Assembly (NCBI GenBank): GCA_965276005.1
Contig: OZ254962.1
Location: 1,488,001 to 1,552,000, forward strand
DNA: 64,000 nucleotides
Origin: G965232465 sp965276005
GTDB lineage: Bacteria > Pseudomonadota > Alphaproteobacteria > JAQWUY01
Direction: 5' to 3'
This document shows, piece by piece, positions 10,070 to 19,663 of this stretch. How positions within the stretch are numbered: position 1 is the first letter of the stretch; each line of letters starts with the position of its first letter. The notes under the pieces are model-generated. The model saw nothing but the letters and a program-made list of their open reading frames with translations, searched no databases and was not told the origin of the DNA. The translations under genes and the position numbers were made by a program.

Positions 10070-11742
10070 TTTATTTTCCTATATCCGTACACAGTTTTGG
10101 CTTCTGATAAATGAATATAGCCATTTTTAAGATCGTATTCGATGGCTTTTTTGGCACGGTTTTTGGGGTTGCCGTAGCCGCCGCCGTTGCCTGTTCTGAC
10201 TTGAATAACATCGCCTTTGCCTAATATCAAACCGCTTTTGCTGTGGTATTTTTCGACGGATCCATCGGTGCGAATCACATTGACATAGTTGGTTGTGCCC
10301 GTATGACCGCCTTTTAATCCCCACGGCGGAACGATACTGCGGGAATACCCAACGGTAAGCCAACAATTATCCTCTCGCATCTGATATTCTAGGCAAATAC
10401 CTTTACCGCCACGAAATTCCCCTGCTCCGCCCGCTTCGTCGTTTAGGGCAAGCTGTTTGACCACAACGCCCCCATAGCGGGCTTCGGCAATCTCAGCCGG
10501 ACAGTTAAAAGTATCCCCGTGAAAACAGCTAAACATCGCCGATGTCCCATCCATGCCTCTGCCAGCCCCCCAGCCCCCTACTTGGGCTTCGACGATGGTA
10601 AAGTGCTGCCCATTATCCGGATTTATGCCACCAAAGAAAGTGCCACAAATAGAAGAAAAGTGTCCAGCCGTCACTTTATCCTCAGCAATTTCAGACAAAC
10701 ACCGCCACAAAATATCGTTAATGCGAATATCCGTTTCATAATACAACGCACACGGGGCGGGCATAACCGGATCGTAAATCGTCCCCTTAGTCGTCAATAC
10801 TTGCAACGGGCGATAGGTACCGGCGTTGGCTTGTGTTTCCGGGCTGGTTACGGATTTAAATATCATTTGACAAGCGACCACCACCCCATCACGACTGACA
10901 TTGATGGGCGATTGCCGTTGGGCAGGGGCGTCCCGTAAATCGACGATAAAGGCGTCGTCCGTGATTTCACATTTAACCGTCATCACCGTACCATCGTCCA
11001 TTTGTTCAGACAGTTCCAGTTTTTTATTGGGCAATTTTTTTAACCCCGCCAAGGACACTTTTTCCCCGTCTTCCAGCAACGCATGACACGCCTGATGAAA
11101 GGTGTCGACCCCGTATTTATCAATCAGTTCAAGGATACCTTTTTCCCCTGTGCGGCAACAAGCAATACCCGCCCACAAATCGCCTTTGACATTTTGTGGC
11201 ATGCGGGAATTGCCGACCATAATATCAAACACCGGGGCGATCGGTTGGTTATTTTCCAACAGCTTGACACAGGGTAAAATCAGCCCTTCTTGGAATATTT
11301 CTGTGGCTTCGGTAGAAATGCCCCCCGGTACCATACCGCCTAAGTCGGGCCAATGTGCCATATTTGCCGCCCACGCCACCAATGTGTCCCCGCCTTTATC
11401 TCTGTAAAAGATAGGCTGGCACAACACCACATCGTTTAAGTGGGTAATACCGCCATTATACGGGTCATTGGTAACAAACATATCGCCCGGCTGTACCACC
11501 GCACCGAATTTTTCAATTGTCGTACGCAGTGCCGCATCGAGCATACCAATAAACGCAGGAATCCCGGCACCGGAGCTGAGCAATGCCCCTTTTGGGGTCG
11601 CCAACGCCACCCCCATGTCGAGAATTTCATAAATGATGGGGCTGATAGATGTTTTTTGCATCGTATAAAACATTTCTGTGCTAATCGCTTGAAAGGCACT
11701 TTGAATAATGTCCAAAGTAAAAGTATCCATTTTTTGTGTCAT
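10066..11742 (-). CDS. hyuB: Hydantoinase B/oxoprolinase-type subunit (second copy)
   Basis: Hydantoinase B-family subunit of 558 residues. It carries the family pattern of DIIQSAFQAIS near the N-terminus, then GGITHLNDVVL, and near the C-terminus GNGGGYGNP. Such subunits work with a HyuA-type ATPase to hydrolyse ATP-dependently a cyclic amide (N-methylhydantoin or 5-oxoproline) or, in relatives, to carboxylate ketones. I chose ATG 11742 because AAGGAG sits 10 bases upstream. A TTG at 11751 is too close to that site. The start overlaps the preceding stop in an ATGA. It is a clear paralog of the gene directly upstream, so the locus has two B subunits. The substrate cannot be read from sequence. 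Confidence 0.85.
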   Translation of the reverse strand: MTQKMDTFTLDIIQSAFQAISTEMFYTMQKTSISPIIYEILDMGVALATPKGALLSSGAGIPAFIGMLDAALRTTIEKFGAVVQPGDMFVTNDPYNGGITHLNDVVLCQPIFYRDKGGDTLVAWAANMAHWPDLGGMVPGGISTEATEIFQEGLILPCVKLLENNQPIAPVFDIMVGNSRMPQNVKGDLWAGIACCRTGEKGILELIDKYGVDTFHQACHALLEDGEKVSLAGLKKLPNKKLELSEQMDDGTVMTVKCEITDDAFIVDLRDAPAQRQSPINVSRDGVVVACQMIFKSVTSPETQANAGTYRPLQVLTTKGTIYDPVMPAPCALYYETDIRINDILWRCLSEIAEDKVTAGHFSSICGTFFGGINPDNGQHFTIVEAQVGGWGAGRGMDGTSAMFSCFHGDTFNCPAEIAEARYGGVVVKQLALNDEAGGAGEFRGGKGICLEYQMREDNCWLTVGYSRSIVPPWGLKGGHTGTTNYVNVIRTDGSVEKYHSKSGLILGKGDVIQVRTGNGGGYGNPKNRAKKAIEYDLKNGYIHLSEAKTVYGYRKIK

Positions 11743-13424
11743 CTGTTGCAATCTCCTTGTAAGTGATATATATCGGTTGCCGTTTTTTGGCTGATATATC
11801 CGTTTTTTAAATCGTTTAAAACTTGTTGTTTACAGCGGTTTTCAACGGCACCAAAACCGCCCCCATTTGCTGTATACATGATAACTTTATCGCCGCTGTT
11901 TAAAACTGCATTCGATATGTAGCTATGCCGTGTCTGTGTGCCGTTTTTGCGGTGAATAACAACATAGTTGTTGCCCCCATCACAGCCGCCATTATAACCC
12001 CAAGTGGCGTGTTTGCCCTTCGAATAGGCAACGGTTAATCGCATGCCATCGCCCTGTATAGCATAGACAATTTCCACCCCTTTGCCGCCGGTGAATTGTC
12101 CCTGTCCCGATTGGCACCTGCTTAGAGCGTATTTTTCCACCCTTAACCCATACCTAGCCTCAGAAATTTCAGCGGGACATATAAAGGTATCCCCATGACT
12201 GGCAGAAAACAAGGCACTGGCACCGTCATGGGTTGCCGTCGCCCCCCAACCGCCCACTTGTGGCTCGACCAAAGATATATGCTGTCCGGTTACGCTGTGC
12301 GGACCGTTGATAAAAGTCCCACAAATGGACGCAAAATGCCCCGCTGCAAACTTTTCTGGGGCAATTTGAATGGCAATTTTTAACAACGCATCAAAATACA
12401 GCATACGATTTTCGAAGTTTAACCCCTGTGGTGCCGGCATAACAGGGTGAAACATACTGCCTTTTTTGGTTTTAATCCGTATGGGCTTATAGTTGCCTTC
12501 ATTGGCGGGCGTATTGGGCGACACCATGGTTTTAAACACAATTTGTGCCGCCGCATACATACCGTCATGCCCCACATTATAGGGGGTGGCGGTTTGTTTC
12601 GGGGCATGGGTTGCATCCAGTATAAACGCCTCCTCTGTAACGGTTACGAACAGGGGAAACGCCTCGACACCATCGACCATAACATCCGCAGCAAAAGTAC
12701 GGTTTGGCAAAGTTTTTAAAGCATTTTTTGCCTCGTATTCCCCTTGTGTGATAATCTGTTGCATGGCGGTTTGTACCGTGTCGATACCGTATGTATCACA
12801 CATATCGCACAGGCGATTTTGCCCCAACTGCAGTGCCGCCACCGCCGCCCATAAATCCCCTTGTACAGCCTGTGGCAAGCGGGAATTTGCCATCAGTATA
12901 TCGAGCACACTGTCATACACTCGCCCTTTTTCCCATAGTTTTACCGCAGGTACTATTATACCTTCTTGGAATATTTCAGTCGCATCTGTCGACATACTGC
13001 CGGCAACCATACCGCCCACATCGGGCCAATGTCCCATATTCACCGCCCACGCCACACAGACACCGCCCGCAAATACAGGCTTGGCAAGCACCACATCGTT
13101 TAAGTGGGTAATACCCCCGTGATAGGGGCTGTTACATATAAACACATCGCCATCGTACACAGCATCCCCATAGTGTTCGACAATATATTTTACGGTGCGA
13201 TTAAGCATACCGATAAACGATGGCAACCCCGCCCCAGAAGTCACCAAATTGCCCGTTGCATCGGTTAACGCACACCCCATGTCGAGGACTTCATATATAA
13301 TTGGGCTGACCGATGCCCGTTTCATGACTTCGAACATTTCCTGACTTATCGCCCGCAAATTGCTTTGGATAATATCCAATGTAAAAGCGTCTTGAGTATG
13401 TACAGGGGGGCGGTGTGATAACAT
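11739..13424 (-). CDS. hyuB: Hydantoinase B/oxoprolinase-type subunit (first copy)
   Basis: Hydantoinase B-family subunit of 561 residues with DIIQSNLRAIS, GGITHLNDVVL and a C-terminal ANGGGFGAVENR, aligning over its full length with the next gene. The start has a GGAG site upstream and lies 9 bases after hyuA. Two tandem B-type genes behind one A-type gene is less usual than a single pair. The two products may form a mixed complex with HyuA, or act on different substrates. That is inference; the sequence only shows that both are full length and have diverged. Confidence 0.85.
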   Translation of the reverse strand: MLSHRPPVHTQDAFTLDIIQSNLRAISQEMFEVMKRASVSPIIYEVLDMGCALTDATGNLVTSGAGLPSFIGMLNRTVKYIVEHYGDAVYDGDVFICNSPYHGGITHLNDVVLAKPVFAGGVCVAWAVNMGHWPDVGGMVAGSMSTDATEIFQEGIIVPAVKLWEKGRVYDSVLDILMANSRLPQAVQGDLWAAVAALQLGQNRLCDMCDTYGIDTVQTAMQQIITQGEYEAKNALKTLPNRTFAADVMVDGVEAFPLFVTVTEEAFILDATHAPKQTATPYNVGHDGMYAAAQIVFKTMVSPNTPANEGNYKPIRIKTKKGSMFHPVMPAPQGLNFENRMLYFDALLKIAIQIAPEKFAAGHFASICGTFINGPHSVTGQHISLVEPQVGGWGATATHDGASALFSASHGDTFICPAEISEARYGLRVEKYALSRCQSGQGQFTGGKGVEIVYAIQGDGMRLTVAYSKGKHATWGYNGGCDGGNNYVVIHRKNGTQTRHSYISNAVLNSGDKVIMYTANGGGFGAVENRCKQQVLNDLKNGYISQKTATDIYHLQGDCNR

Positions 13425-13433
13425 CTATGCGTA

Positions 13434-15497
13434 TTACTCCACATCGATAATAACATTGCCATATATGTCGACGGTGGCGGTTTGGTTTGGACCGATAACA
13501 ACCGTTGCCCCCACTTCCTCTAAGATAGCAGGACCTGTAATCACCATGTCCGGCTCCAGTGCATTGCCATCGATAATCTGGGCTTGGTGCCAACCGTCCA
13601 GCAAGTAATCGACCTGACGGCTACCTTTGGTAATATCGGCAACGGTTTTGCCTGTTTTGACTTTTTGGGCGGGCATCGACTTTTGTACTTTTGCAAACGC
13701 CACATAGTGATAGCCAACCAATTCCACCCCAGATTCCAAGCGGTAGGCATACTCTTTCTCATAGGCATCTTGAAAAGCGGATATAACTTGCCGCAACGAC
13801 TCTGCATCTGTAATATCGTTTTCAATGCGGACTTCAATCGAGTGTTCCTGCCCCTGATAACGGAGTTTAAAGAACAGCTGATTGTATAAATCTTGTTCGC
13901 ATATACCATCGTCCAAATACGATTGTTTCGCAGACTGTCGCATATGGGCAATGTCCGTTTGCAGGGTTTGTACTGTCTGTACATCCGCCCCCGTTACATT
14001 TAACAAGCGGTTTTGTACAAAATCCCGTCTTAAATCGGACATTAACATCCCCCATGCGGAAAATACGGAAGAGTTAATGGGAATAATAACCCGCTTGATG
14101 TGTAATTCTTTGGCCAGATCCGTTGCGTGCATAGCCCCACCGCCGCCAAAACACAGCAAGGCAAAATCCCGGGGATCGTGTCCCCGCTTTTGCGATACCA
14201 ATTTCAGAGCATTCACCATGTTGTTATTGGCGATGCGTAAAATCCCTTGTGCCACATGGTTAGCCGACATATCCATGGCTTTACCTAATGTGTCGAGGCT
14301 GGTTTCCACCGCCTGCATATCCGCATCGATCGTGCCGCCACAGAAATAGTGGGGGTTTATCCGCCCCAATTTTAAGTTGGCATCGGTGGTGGTTGCCTGC
14401 GTCCCGCCCTTGCCATAGGACACGGGACCGGGCAACGCCCCGGCACTTTGTGGACCCACATGGATTTTACCAAAATCATCGACCCACGCAAGGCTGCCCC
14501 CGCCATTGCCAATTTCCACCAAATCGACCACAGGCACCACAATAGGATAGCCAATTTCCGTATCCGTGCGTTCCACATAATAATCCGTATTTACGGTCAC
14601 ATAGCCTTCCTTAATCAACGCACATTTTGCCGTTGTACCGCCAATATCCAGTGCCAATATATTTGGCTCATTTAACAGTTGCCCGATGGCTTGTGCCCCT
14701 AAAAACCCGCTGCTGGGTCCGGATTCGATCATATTGATAGGCAATTTTTTTGCCGATGCAATCGTATCGACGCCGCCATTTGATTGCATGATATTTAGGT
14801 TTTTATCAAATCCCGCTTGTTTGGCGGCTTGCGACAACTTGTCCAAATACCTATTGGCAACGGGATACACATAGGCGGACAACACCGCCGTATTCGTGCG
14901 TTCATATTCCCGCCACTCCCGAGTAATATGATGGGACAAAATCACATCGATACCCGCCCATTTGTCGGCAATGGCTTTGCCTAGTGCCACTTCGTGTGCG
15001 GGGTTGACATAGGCATTTAGCAAACACACAGCGATCGCCTCCACCCCTTCGGATTTAAAGTATGCCAGCGTATCGTCCAATGTGGATATATCCAACGGGC
15101 TGACAACATCGCCCGTATAGGCAATGCGTTCGCTTACTTCGTGTCGCAAGTGCCTATCGACAAACGGTTTCGGTTTTCGAAACCGTAAATTAAAGTAATC
15201 GGGACGATTGCCCCGCCCAATTTCTAAAATATCTCGAAAGCCCTCAGTGGTGATTAAGCCCACTTTACAACCTTTGTGTTCCGTTAAAGTGTTAATCACA
15301 ATCGTACACCCATGCACGAAAAAATCCATATCTCGAAAAGACAAGCCGGATTTTTCAATAACATCTAACACACCTTGTTCAAAATGAGGCGGGGTCGTAT
15401 CCGATTTTTCCGTAATAATATCCGTAACTTTGTTGTCTTTAATTTTAAAAGCCACCAGATCCGTAAAAGTGCCCCCTACATCAGTTGCTACACGCAT
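13434..15497 (-). CDS. hyuA: Hydantoinase A/oxoprolinase-type ATPase subunit
   Basis: HyuA-family subunit of 687 residues with the actin-like ATPase phosphate-binding motif DVGGTFTD at residues 6-13. Further family signatures are the internal ALDIGGTTAKCALI, EIGNGGGS and a C-terminal GPAILEE. HyuA provides the ATP-dependent activation for the HyuB subunits encoded directly downstream. GGGAGA lies just before the ATG. Upstream is a divergent control region with a consensus-like promoter and an 18-bp palindrome. N-methylhydantoinase, 5-oxoprolinase and acetone/acetophenone carboxylase relatives all share this fold, so the exact reaction is open. No small carboxylase gamma subunit is seen, which slightly favours hydrolysis. 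Confidence 0.87.
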   Translation of the reverse strand: MRVATDVGGTFTDLVAFKIKDNKVTDIITEKSDTTPPHFEQGVLDVIEKSGLSFRDMDFFVHGCTIVINTLTEHKGCKVGLITTEGFRDILEIGRGNRPDYFNLRFRKPKPFVDRHLRHEVSERIAYTGDVVSPLDISTLDDTLAYFKSEGVEAIAVCLLNAYVNPAHEVALGKAIADKWAGIDVILSHHITREWREYERTNTAVLSAYVYPVANRYLDKLSQAAKQAGFDKNLNIMQSNGGVDTIASAKKLPINMIESGPSSGFLGAQAIGQLLNEPNILALDIGGTTAKCALIKEGYVTVNTDYYVERTDTEIGYPIVVPVVDLVEIGNGGGSLAWVDDFGKIHVGPQSAGALPGPVSYGKGGTQATTTDANLKLGRINPHYFCGGTIDADMQAVETSLDTLGKAMDMSANHVAQGILRIANNNMVNALKLVSQKRGHDPRDFALLCFGGGGAMHATDLAKELHIKRVIIPINSSVFSAWGMLMSDLRRDFVQNRLLNVTGADVQTVQTLQTDIAHMRQSAKQSYLDDGICEQDLYNQLFFKLRYQGQEHSIEVRIENDITDAESLRQVISAFQDAYEKEYAYRLESGVELVGYHYVAFAKVQKSMPAQKVKTGKTVADITKGSRQVDYLLDGWHQAQIIDGNALEPDMVITGPAILEEVGATVVIGPNQTATVDIYGNVIIDVE

Positions 15498-15535
15498 GTA
15501 TTTTCTCCCTAAAAATAATGTGAATGCCCATATAC

Positions 15536-15565
15536 ATTAAAGACAGAATTTTCCGTGCTTGTCAA
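15536..15565 (-). promoter_or_regulatory. Promoter for hyuA operon
   Basis: On the minus strand TTGACA (15565-15560) and TTTAAT (15541-15536) are separated by 18 bases, about 40 bases before the hyuA start. The -35 element overlaps the left edge of the palindrome at 15564-15581, so a bound protein should block it. Only the base pattern supports this. Confidence 0.55.
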
Positions 15566-15581
15566 TGAAAAAATTTTCATT
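15564..15581. promoter_or_regulatory. 18-bp palindrome, candidate operator of divergent operons
   Basis: AATGAAAA-AA-TTTTCATT is a perfect inverted repeat with 8-bp arms and a 2-base centre. It covers the -35 of the leftward hyuA promoter and lies 17 bases upstream of the -35 of the rightward promoter. The likely ligand is the XRE-cupin regulator encoded at the end of the rightward unit (21363-21932), but this is inferred. Confidence 0.5.
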
Positions 15582-15597
15582 TTATTGATTTTCTTTA

Positions 15598-15626
15598 TTG
15601 ACACCTAAAAAACTACAGCGTACACT
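15598..15626 (+). promoter_or_regulatory. Promoter for GAF-ABC importer operon
   Basis: TTGACA at 15598-15603 and TACACT at 15621-15626 are separated by 17 bases, a near-consensus sigma-70 arrangement about 45 bases before the GAF gene start at 15672. Confidence 0.65.
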
Positions 15627-15671
15627 AGGGTGGAAGTTTTACAGCTTAGGTTTGTTTAAAGGGGACAGCAC

Positions 15672-16124
15672 ATGCAGGAAAATACAACTTGTTATGACAC
15701 CGTGTTATCGCAGATAAGGCACTTGGTGCCCGCCAAGCTGATGACATGTACATTTGTCGATTTTGACACACAAGAAGCGTTCCGCACATTTACAACAATG
15801 CCGGATTTTTTCCCCATTTATGGACGCAAAAAAGTACACCCCGATTCCCGTTGGGAAAAAATTATTTTTGGTGAAAAACAGTGTTTTTCCATCGACCGTG
15901 TACGGGATTATCCAGAGCATTTTTTTGACTGGCAACATATTGAAAGGGCGGGCTTGTGCAGTGCCTTGTGTGTACCCATTGTGTCACAGAACCGAGTCAT
16001 TGGCACCGTGAACTTATTGGATGTAGAGGGGGCATATAAAAATGTCCCTGTGCAAAGTCTGATGGGCATTGTCACCCAGCTGTCTTCACAGTATGAATAC
16101 GCCTTAACACGCTCTAGGGCTTAG
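15672..16124 (+). CDS. GAF-domain protein
   Basis: A 150-residue protein that is essentially one GAF domain. The clearest match is the C-terminal half: GLCSALCVPIVSQNRVIGTVNLLD, followed by a final helix. GAF domains bind small molecules or fold as sensors or stand-alone enzymes. There is no attached output domain. It is the first gene of a unit with a peptide-type ABC importer, 51 bases ahead of the binding-protein gene, and opposite hyuA. It may sense or modify the imported compound. An AAAGGGGA site precedes the ATG. The specific function is unknown. Confidence 0.75.
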   Translation: MQENTTCYDTVLSQIRHLVPAKLMTCTFVDFDTQEAFRTFTTMPDFFPIYGRKKVHPDSRWEKIIFGEKQCFSIDRVRDYPEHFFDWQHIERAGLCSALCVPIVSQNRVIGTVNLLDVEGAYKNVPVQSLMGIVTQLSSQYEYALTRSRA

Positions 16125-16175
16125 GTATATATGTACCGAAACTTTATAACGATTTTTTTTACAAGGAGAACGAAT

Positions 16176-17714
16176 ATGAGAAAAAGTTTAATTGTGCTGG
16201 TTATAGCACTGAGTGCCTCGCTGGCAACCGCTGCGGGTACGCTGCGATTGGATGCGGCACCGGTCGGTGAAATCGACCCGGCAAAAGCCAAAGACTATGC
16301 GGATAGTATATCCGTGTTTAATGTCTATGATGCGTTGCTTGCCGATACCCCCGGTGGCGGTTTTGGTCCGTCTTTGGCGACCAGTTGGAAGGTGGATGGC
16401 ACCACTTATACCCTTACCTTGCGGGACGATGTTACCTTCAGCAGCGGCAACAAACTCACCGCCGATGATGTGGTGTTTTCGATGAATCGTATGCTGGAAT
16501 TGGGGCAAGGGTATAGCTACCTGTTTGCCACATTGGATTCGGTAAAAGCCCTTGATACCCATACGGTACAATTTACCCTAAAACAACCGTTTGCCCCGTT
16601 CTTGATGGCATTAAAGCGAGCTTGGATCGTGGACAGCAAAACCGTAAAAGCCAAGGGAGAAAACTGGTTGAGTCAAAATTCCGCCGGCTCCGGTGCATAT
16701 GTTGTCAAATCTCACAATCCGCAGACTTTAACGGTACTGCAAAAGCGGGACGGGTATTGGGCAACGAACAATCCAAAAGCACCGGACACCGTACGGTTTA
16801 GCTACGGCTTGGAAGCGGCAACAGTGCGGGCATCGATTCTAAAAGGCAGCCACGATTTAAGCAGCCAATGGTTGCCGCCCGAAGTCCTAAAAGCCCTAGA
16901 TAAGAGTGGCAAGGTAAAAATGGCAAAAGAATACTCCGGTGGGCAGCTGTACATCAAAATGAACGCCCAGCGCCCGCCTTTTGACGACATAAACTGTCGC
17001 CGTGCCATGATAGAAGTGTTTGATTATGCCACAGCCATTAAAATGATTGCCATTAACAATACAGTATCGATGGGGGGACAAGCCAACGGGACGATTCCTG
17101 CGGGTTTAATGGGATATGATGCCTCTATGCCCGCCTTCTCGCAAAACATTGCCAACGCCAAAAGGTATTTGGCACAATGTAAATATAAGGCAAGCGATCT
17201 CGACATCGAATTGTCTTGGATGGCAGAGGTGCCTCTCGAAGAGCGGTTTGCCTTATTGCTGCAAAGCAACCTGCAATCGATCGGCGTAAAATCGCATGTG
17301 AAAAAAGTGCCGTGGACACTGTTCCAAGACCTCAGCACCAAGCCAGAAACAACCCCCCATGTAACACAAATCTTTGTGGTATCGAACACCGGCGATCCAG
17401 ATGCGTTGTTGTACCAACAATACCACTCTGACACCAAAGGCGGTTGGGCAGGTACAGGGTGGTTGTACACAGACGCAATGGATGCTATGTTAGATGAAGC
17501 CCGGGCGGAGTCGAATGTGGCAAAACGCACCCGGCTGTACAAGGACATCAACAGAAAAATCGTCGATATGGCACCGTCCATTTTTGCCTATGATATGATT
17601 GCCTTGATGGCACTCAGCAACCGTGTAACTTGGCCTGCGTTGCAAGACCGCAGCAAAGCCTACACCACAGGGGCATACAATATACGGTTTATCGATGCGG
17701 AAATAAACGAGTAA
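16176..17714 (+). CDS. ABC importer substrate-binding protein, peptide/opine/nickel family 5
   Basis: Periplasmic extracytoplasmic binding protein of 512 residues, the usual size for the DppA/OppA family. A signal peptide (MRKSLIVLVIALSASLATAA) is followed by a mature region with the family pattern FNVYDALLA, SWKVDGTTYTLTLRDDVTF and DDVVFSMNRM. ATG 16176 was chosen over upstream in-frame codons because AAGGAG lies 8 bases before it and the signal peptide begins there. The permease and ATPase genes follow. Co-regulation with hydantoinase-like enzymes suggests it captures their substrate or a related small amide, which is inferred. Confidence 0.9.
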   Translation: MRKSLIVLVIALSASLATAAGTLRLDAAPVGEIDPAKAKDYADSISVFNVYDALLADTPGGGFGPSLATSWKVDGTTYTLTLRDDVTFSSGNKLTADDVVFSMNRMLELGQGYSYLFATLDSVKALDTHTVQFTLKQPFAPFLMALKRAWIVDSKTVKAKGENWLSQNSAGSGAYVVKSHNPQTLTVLQKRDGYWATNNPKAPDTVRFSYGLEAATVRASILKGSHDLSSQWLPPEVLKALDKSGKVKMAKEYSGGQLYIKMNAQRPPFDDINCRRAMIEVFDYATAIKMIAINNTVSMGGQANGTIPAGLMGYDASMPAFSQNIANAKRYLAQCKYKASDLDIELSWMAEVPLEERFALLLQSNLQSIGVKSHVKKVPWTLFQDLSTKPETTPHVTQIFVVSNTGDPDALLYQQYHSDTKGGWAGTGWLYTDAMDAMLDEARAESNVAKRTRLYKDINRKIVDMAPSIFAYDMIALMALSNRVTWPALQDRSKAYTTGAYNIRFIDAEINE

Positions 17715-17722
17715 ACCATATG

Positions 17723-17748
17723 CTATGTGGGGGGTATCCCCCACATAG
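17723..17748 (+). promoter_or_regulatory. Strong intercistronic hairpin between binding protein and permease
   Basis: CTATGTGGGGG and CCCCCACATAG form a perfect 11-bp stem with a GTAT loop, in the 64-base gap after the binding-protein gene. It is not followed by a T tract, so it looks like an mRNA stabiliser or attenuator that raises binding-protein levels over permease, rather than a full terminator. Confidence 0.6.
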
Positions 17749-17778
17749 GTATGGTGTTTATTTTAAGACGGTACAAAC

Positions 17779-18795
17779 ATGCTAAGACGGATACTCAACA
17801 GATTGATATTGTCCCTATTTGTGTTGGTGGGAGTATCCGTTTTGATTTTTTCTTTGGCACGGGTTATTCCCGGCGACCCGGCTCGATTAGCACTGGGGGC
17901 AGAAGCCTCACAACAACAGGTCGATGCCCTACGGGAAGCGATGCACTTAAACGACCCGTTGTGGATGCAATATGCGTACTTTGTACAAGGGGTCAGCCGT
18001 ATGGACTTGGGACAATCCCTATACACCAATATGCCAGTGGTGCATGATTTGGCAACCTATTTACCGGCAACTTTGGAACTGGTGTTGGTGGCAACTATAC
18101 TTATTTTGACTATAGGTGTGCCCTTAGGGGTTATCAGTGTGCGCTACCAAAACGGCATTGTCGATTATATCATTCGGCTGTTTTCCATTGCCAGTGTAGC
18201 GGCACCTTCGTTTTTATGGGCGGCTATATTTATGTTGGTATTTGCCTATCAGCTGGATTGGTTTCCCCTGTCGGGACGCATTTCAGAAGCCAACGAAGCC
18301 GTTACCGATGCCACAGCTTTTGTATTATTAAACGCTTTATTTAGCGGCAAGTGGCAGGTTTTTTGGGACGCCTTACAACACATTATGTTACCCGCATTTA
18401 CTTTGGCATTGTCCGGCATGGGACAGGCGATACGGTTGACCATTGCCAATATGAAATTGGTTATGACACAACCGTATATGGAAACCGTACGGGCGTACCA
18501 CTTGCCTAAGTGGCGTATTTTTGGACAATATGCCTTACGCCCCGCCCTTATCCCTATGCTGACCATATTGGGGCTGGACATTGCATCGATGCTGGGTAAC
18601 GCATTTTTAGTAGAAGCCATCTTTGCGTGGCCCGGCATTGCCAAATACGGTATTCATGTGGTGTTACACAAGGATTTAAACGCTATTGTCGGAGTTGTAT
18701 TGGTGATGGCGACATTCTTTATGCTTATCAATATCGTTATCGATATATGTGTTGGCTATATTAACCCCCGCATTCGCTTTGGTGAAAAGGGCTGA
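17779..18795 (+). CDS. ABC importer permease, DppB type
   Basis: Inner-membrane permease of 338 residues, first of the pair. The N-terminus LRRILNRLILSLFVLVGVSVLIFSL and RVIPGDPA is typical of the DppB/OppB family. About six membrane segments are visible, and the conserved EAIFAWPGIAKYG region (EAA-type contact with the ATPases) lies near the C-terminus. It lies 64 bases after the binding protein gene and 10 bases before the second permease. The complex would import a peptide-like or amide solute, powered by the two ATPases downstream. Confidence 0.9.
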   Translation: MLRRILNRLILSLFVLVGVSVLIFSLARVIPGDPARLALGAEASQQQVDALREAMHLNDPLWMQYAYFVQGVSRMDLGQSLYTNMPVVHDLATYLPATLELVLVATILILTIGVPLGVISVRYQNGIVDYIIRLFSIASVAAPSFLWAAIFMLVFAYQLDWFPLSGRISEANEAVTDATAFVLLNALFSGKWQVFWDALQHIMLPAFTLALSGMGQAIRLTIANMKLVMTQPYMETVRAYHLPKWRIFGQYALRPALIPMLTILGLDIASMLGNAFLVEAIFAWPGIAKYGIHVVLHKDLNAIVGVVLVMATFFMLINIVIDICVGYINPRIRFGEKG

Positions 18796-18805
18796 GGGAA
18801 CACGG

Positions 18806-19663
18806 ATGAAACTTGCTTTTTTACGATCAGATACGGTGAAAAAATTTACCAACAATCCCCCTGCTATAATAGGATTGTGTATTGTAACCAGTGTGGTCAC
18901 TATGGCGATATTTGCCCCGTGGCTGACCCCCCACCCCGACCATGCCAAAGCCATGGTCGATTTTGCCAACGCATCGCTCCCCCCCAGTGGCGAATACTGG
19001 TTTGGTACCGATGTGGTCGGACGGGATATTTTCAGCCGTATTATTTTTGGCTATCGTATTTCGTTGGTTATGGGGGTTATTGTGCTGGCAATTGTAACCC
19101 CGATTGGCGTATTGTTGGGATTAGCCGCAGGATATATAGGGGGCTGGATCGAATCGGCAATCATGCGGATTACAGATATATTTTTATCCATACCACCATT
19201 GGTACTGGCTCTTGCCATTATGGGATTTTTACAGCCCACTTTTACCAACGCCATGATTGCCGTATCTGCCATGTGGTGGCCGTGGTATACCCGCTTGGTA
19301 TACAGTATGACCCGATCGGTAAAACAAGAAGGGTTTGTGGTCGCATCGGAAATTATCGGTGCCCCGTTGCGGCATATTTTGTTGAGAGACATACTGCCCA
19401 ATTGTGCCGGGGCTATTTTGACAAAAATGACCTTAGATTTGGGGTTTGTCATTATTATCGGGGCGTCTTTAAGTTTCTTAGGACTAGGCGTACAACCGCC
19501 CACGCCTGATTTGGGGTCTATGGTTTCTGAGGGCATTAAATATTTGCCCGATTTGTGGTGGATGTCGTTTTTTTCAGGTATGGCTATTTTGTATGTGGTT
19601 ATTGGCTTTAACCTGTTGGGCGATGGCTTACACGATATTTTAGAAGTGAAAAAACATGCTTAA
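18806..19663 (+). CDS. ABC importer permease, DppC type
   Basis: Second inner-membrane permease, 285 residues. Family marks are NPPAIIGLCIV in the first membrane segment, the periplasmic FGTDVVGRDIFSRIIFG and the cytoplasmic SLSFLGLGVQPPTPDLGSM near the ATPase contact. I chose ATG 18806 because GAGGGA lies upstream and the predicted N-terminus (MKLAFLRSD) fits the family. An in-frame ATG at 18749 would overlap the dppB-type gene by 47 bases. Its 3' end overlaps the first ATPase gene by 8 bases. Confidence 0.88.
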   Translation: MKLAFLRSDTVKKFTNNPPAIIGLCIVTSVVTMAIFAPWLTPHPDHAKAMVDFANASLPPSGEYWFGTDVVGRDIFSRIIFGYRISLVMGVIVLAIVTPIGVLLGLAAGYIGGWIESAIMRITDIFLSIPPLVLALAIMGFLQPTFTNAMIAVSAMWWPWYTRLVYSMTRSVKQEGFVVASEIIGAPLRHILLRDILPNCAGAILTKMTLDLGFVIIIGASLSFLGLGVQPPTPDLGSMVSEGIKYLPDLWWMSFFSGMAILYVVIGFNLLGDGLHDILEVKKHA

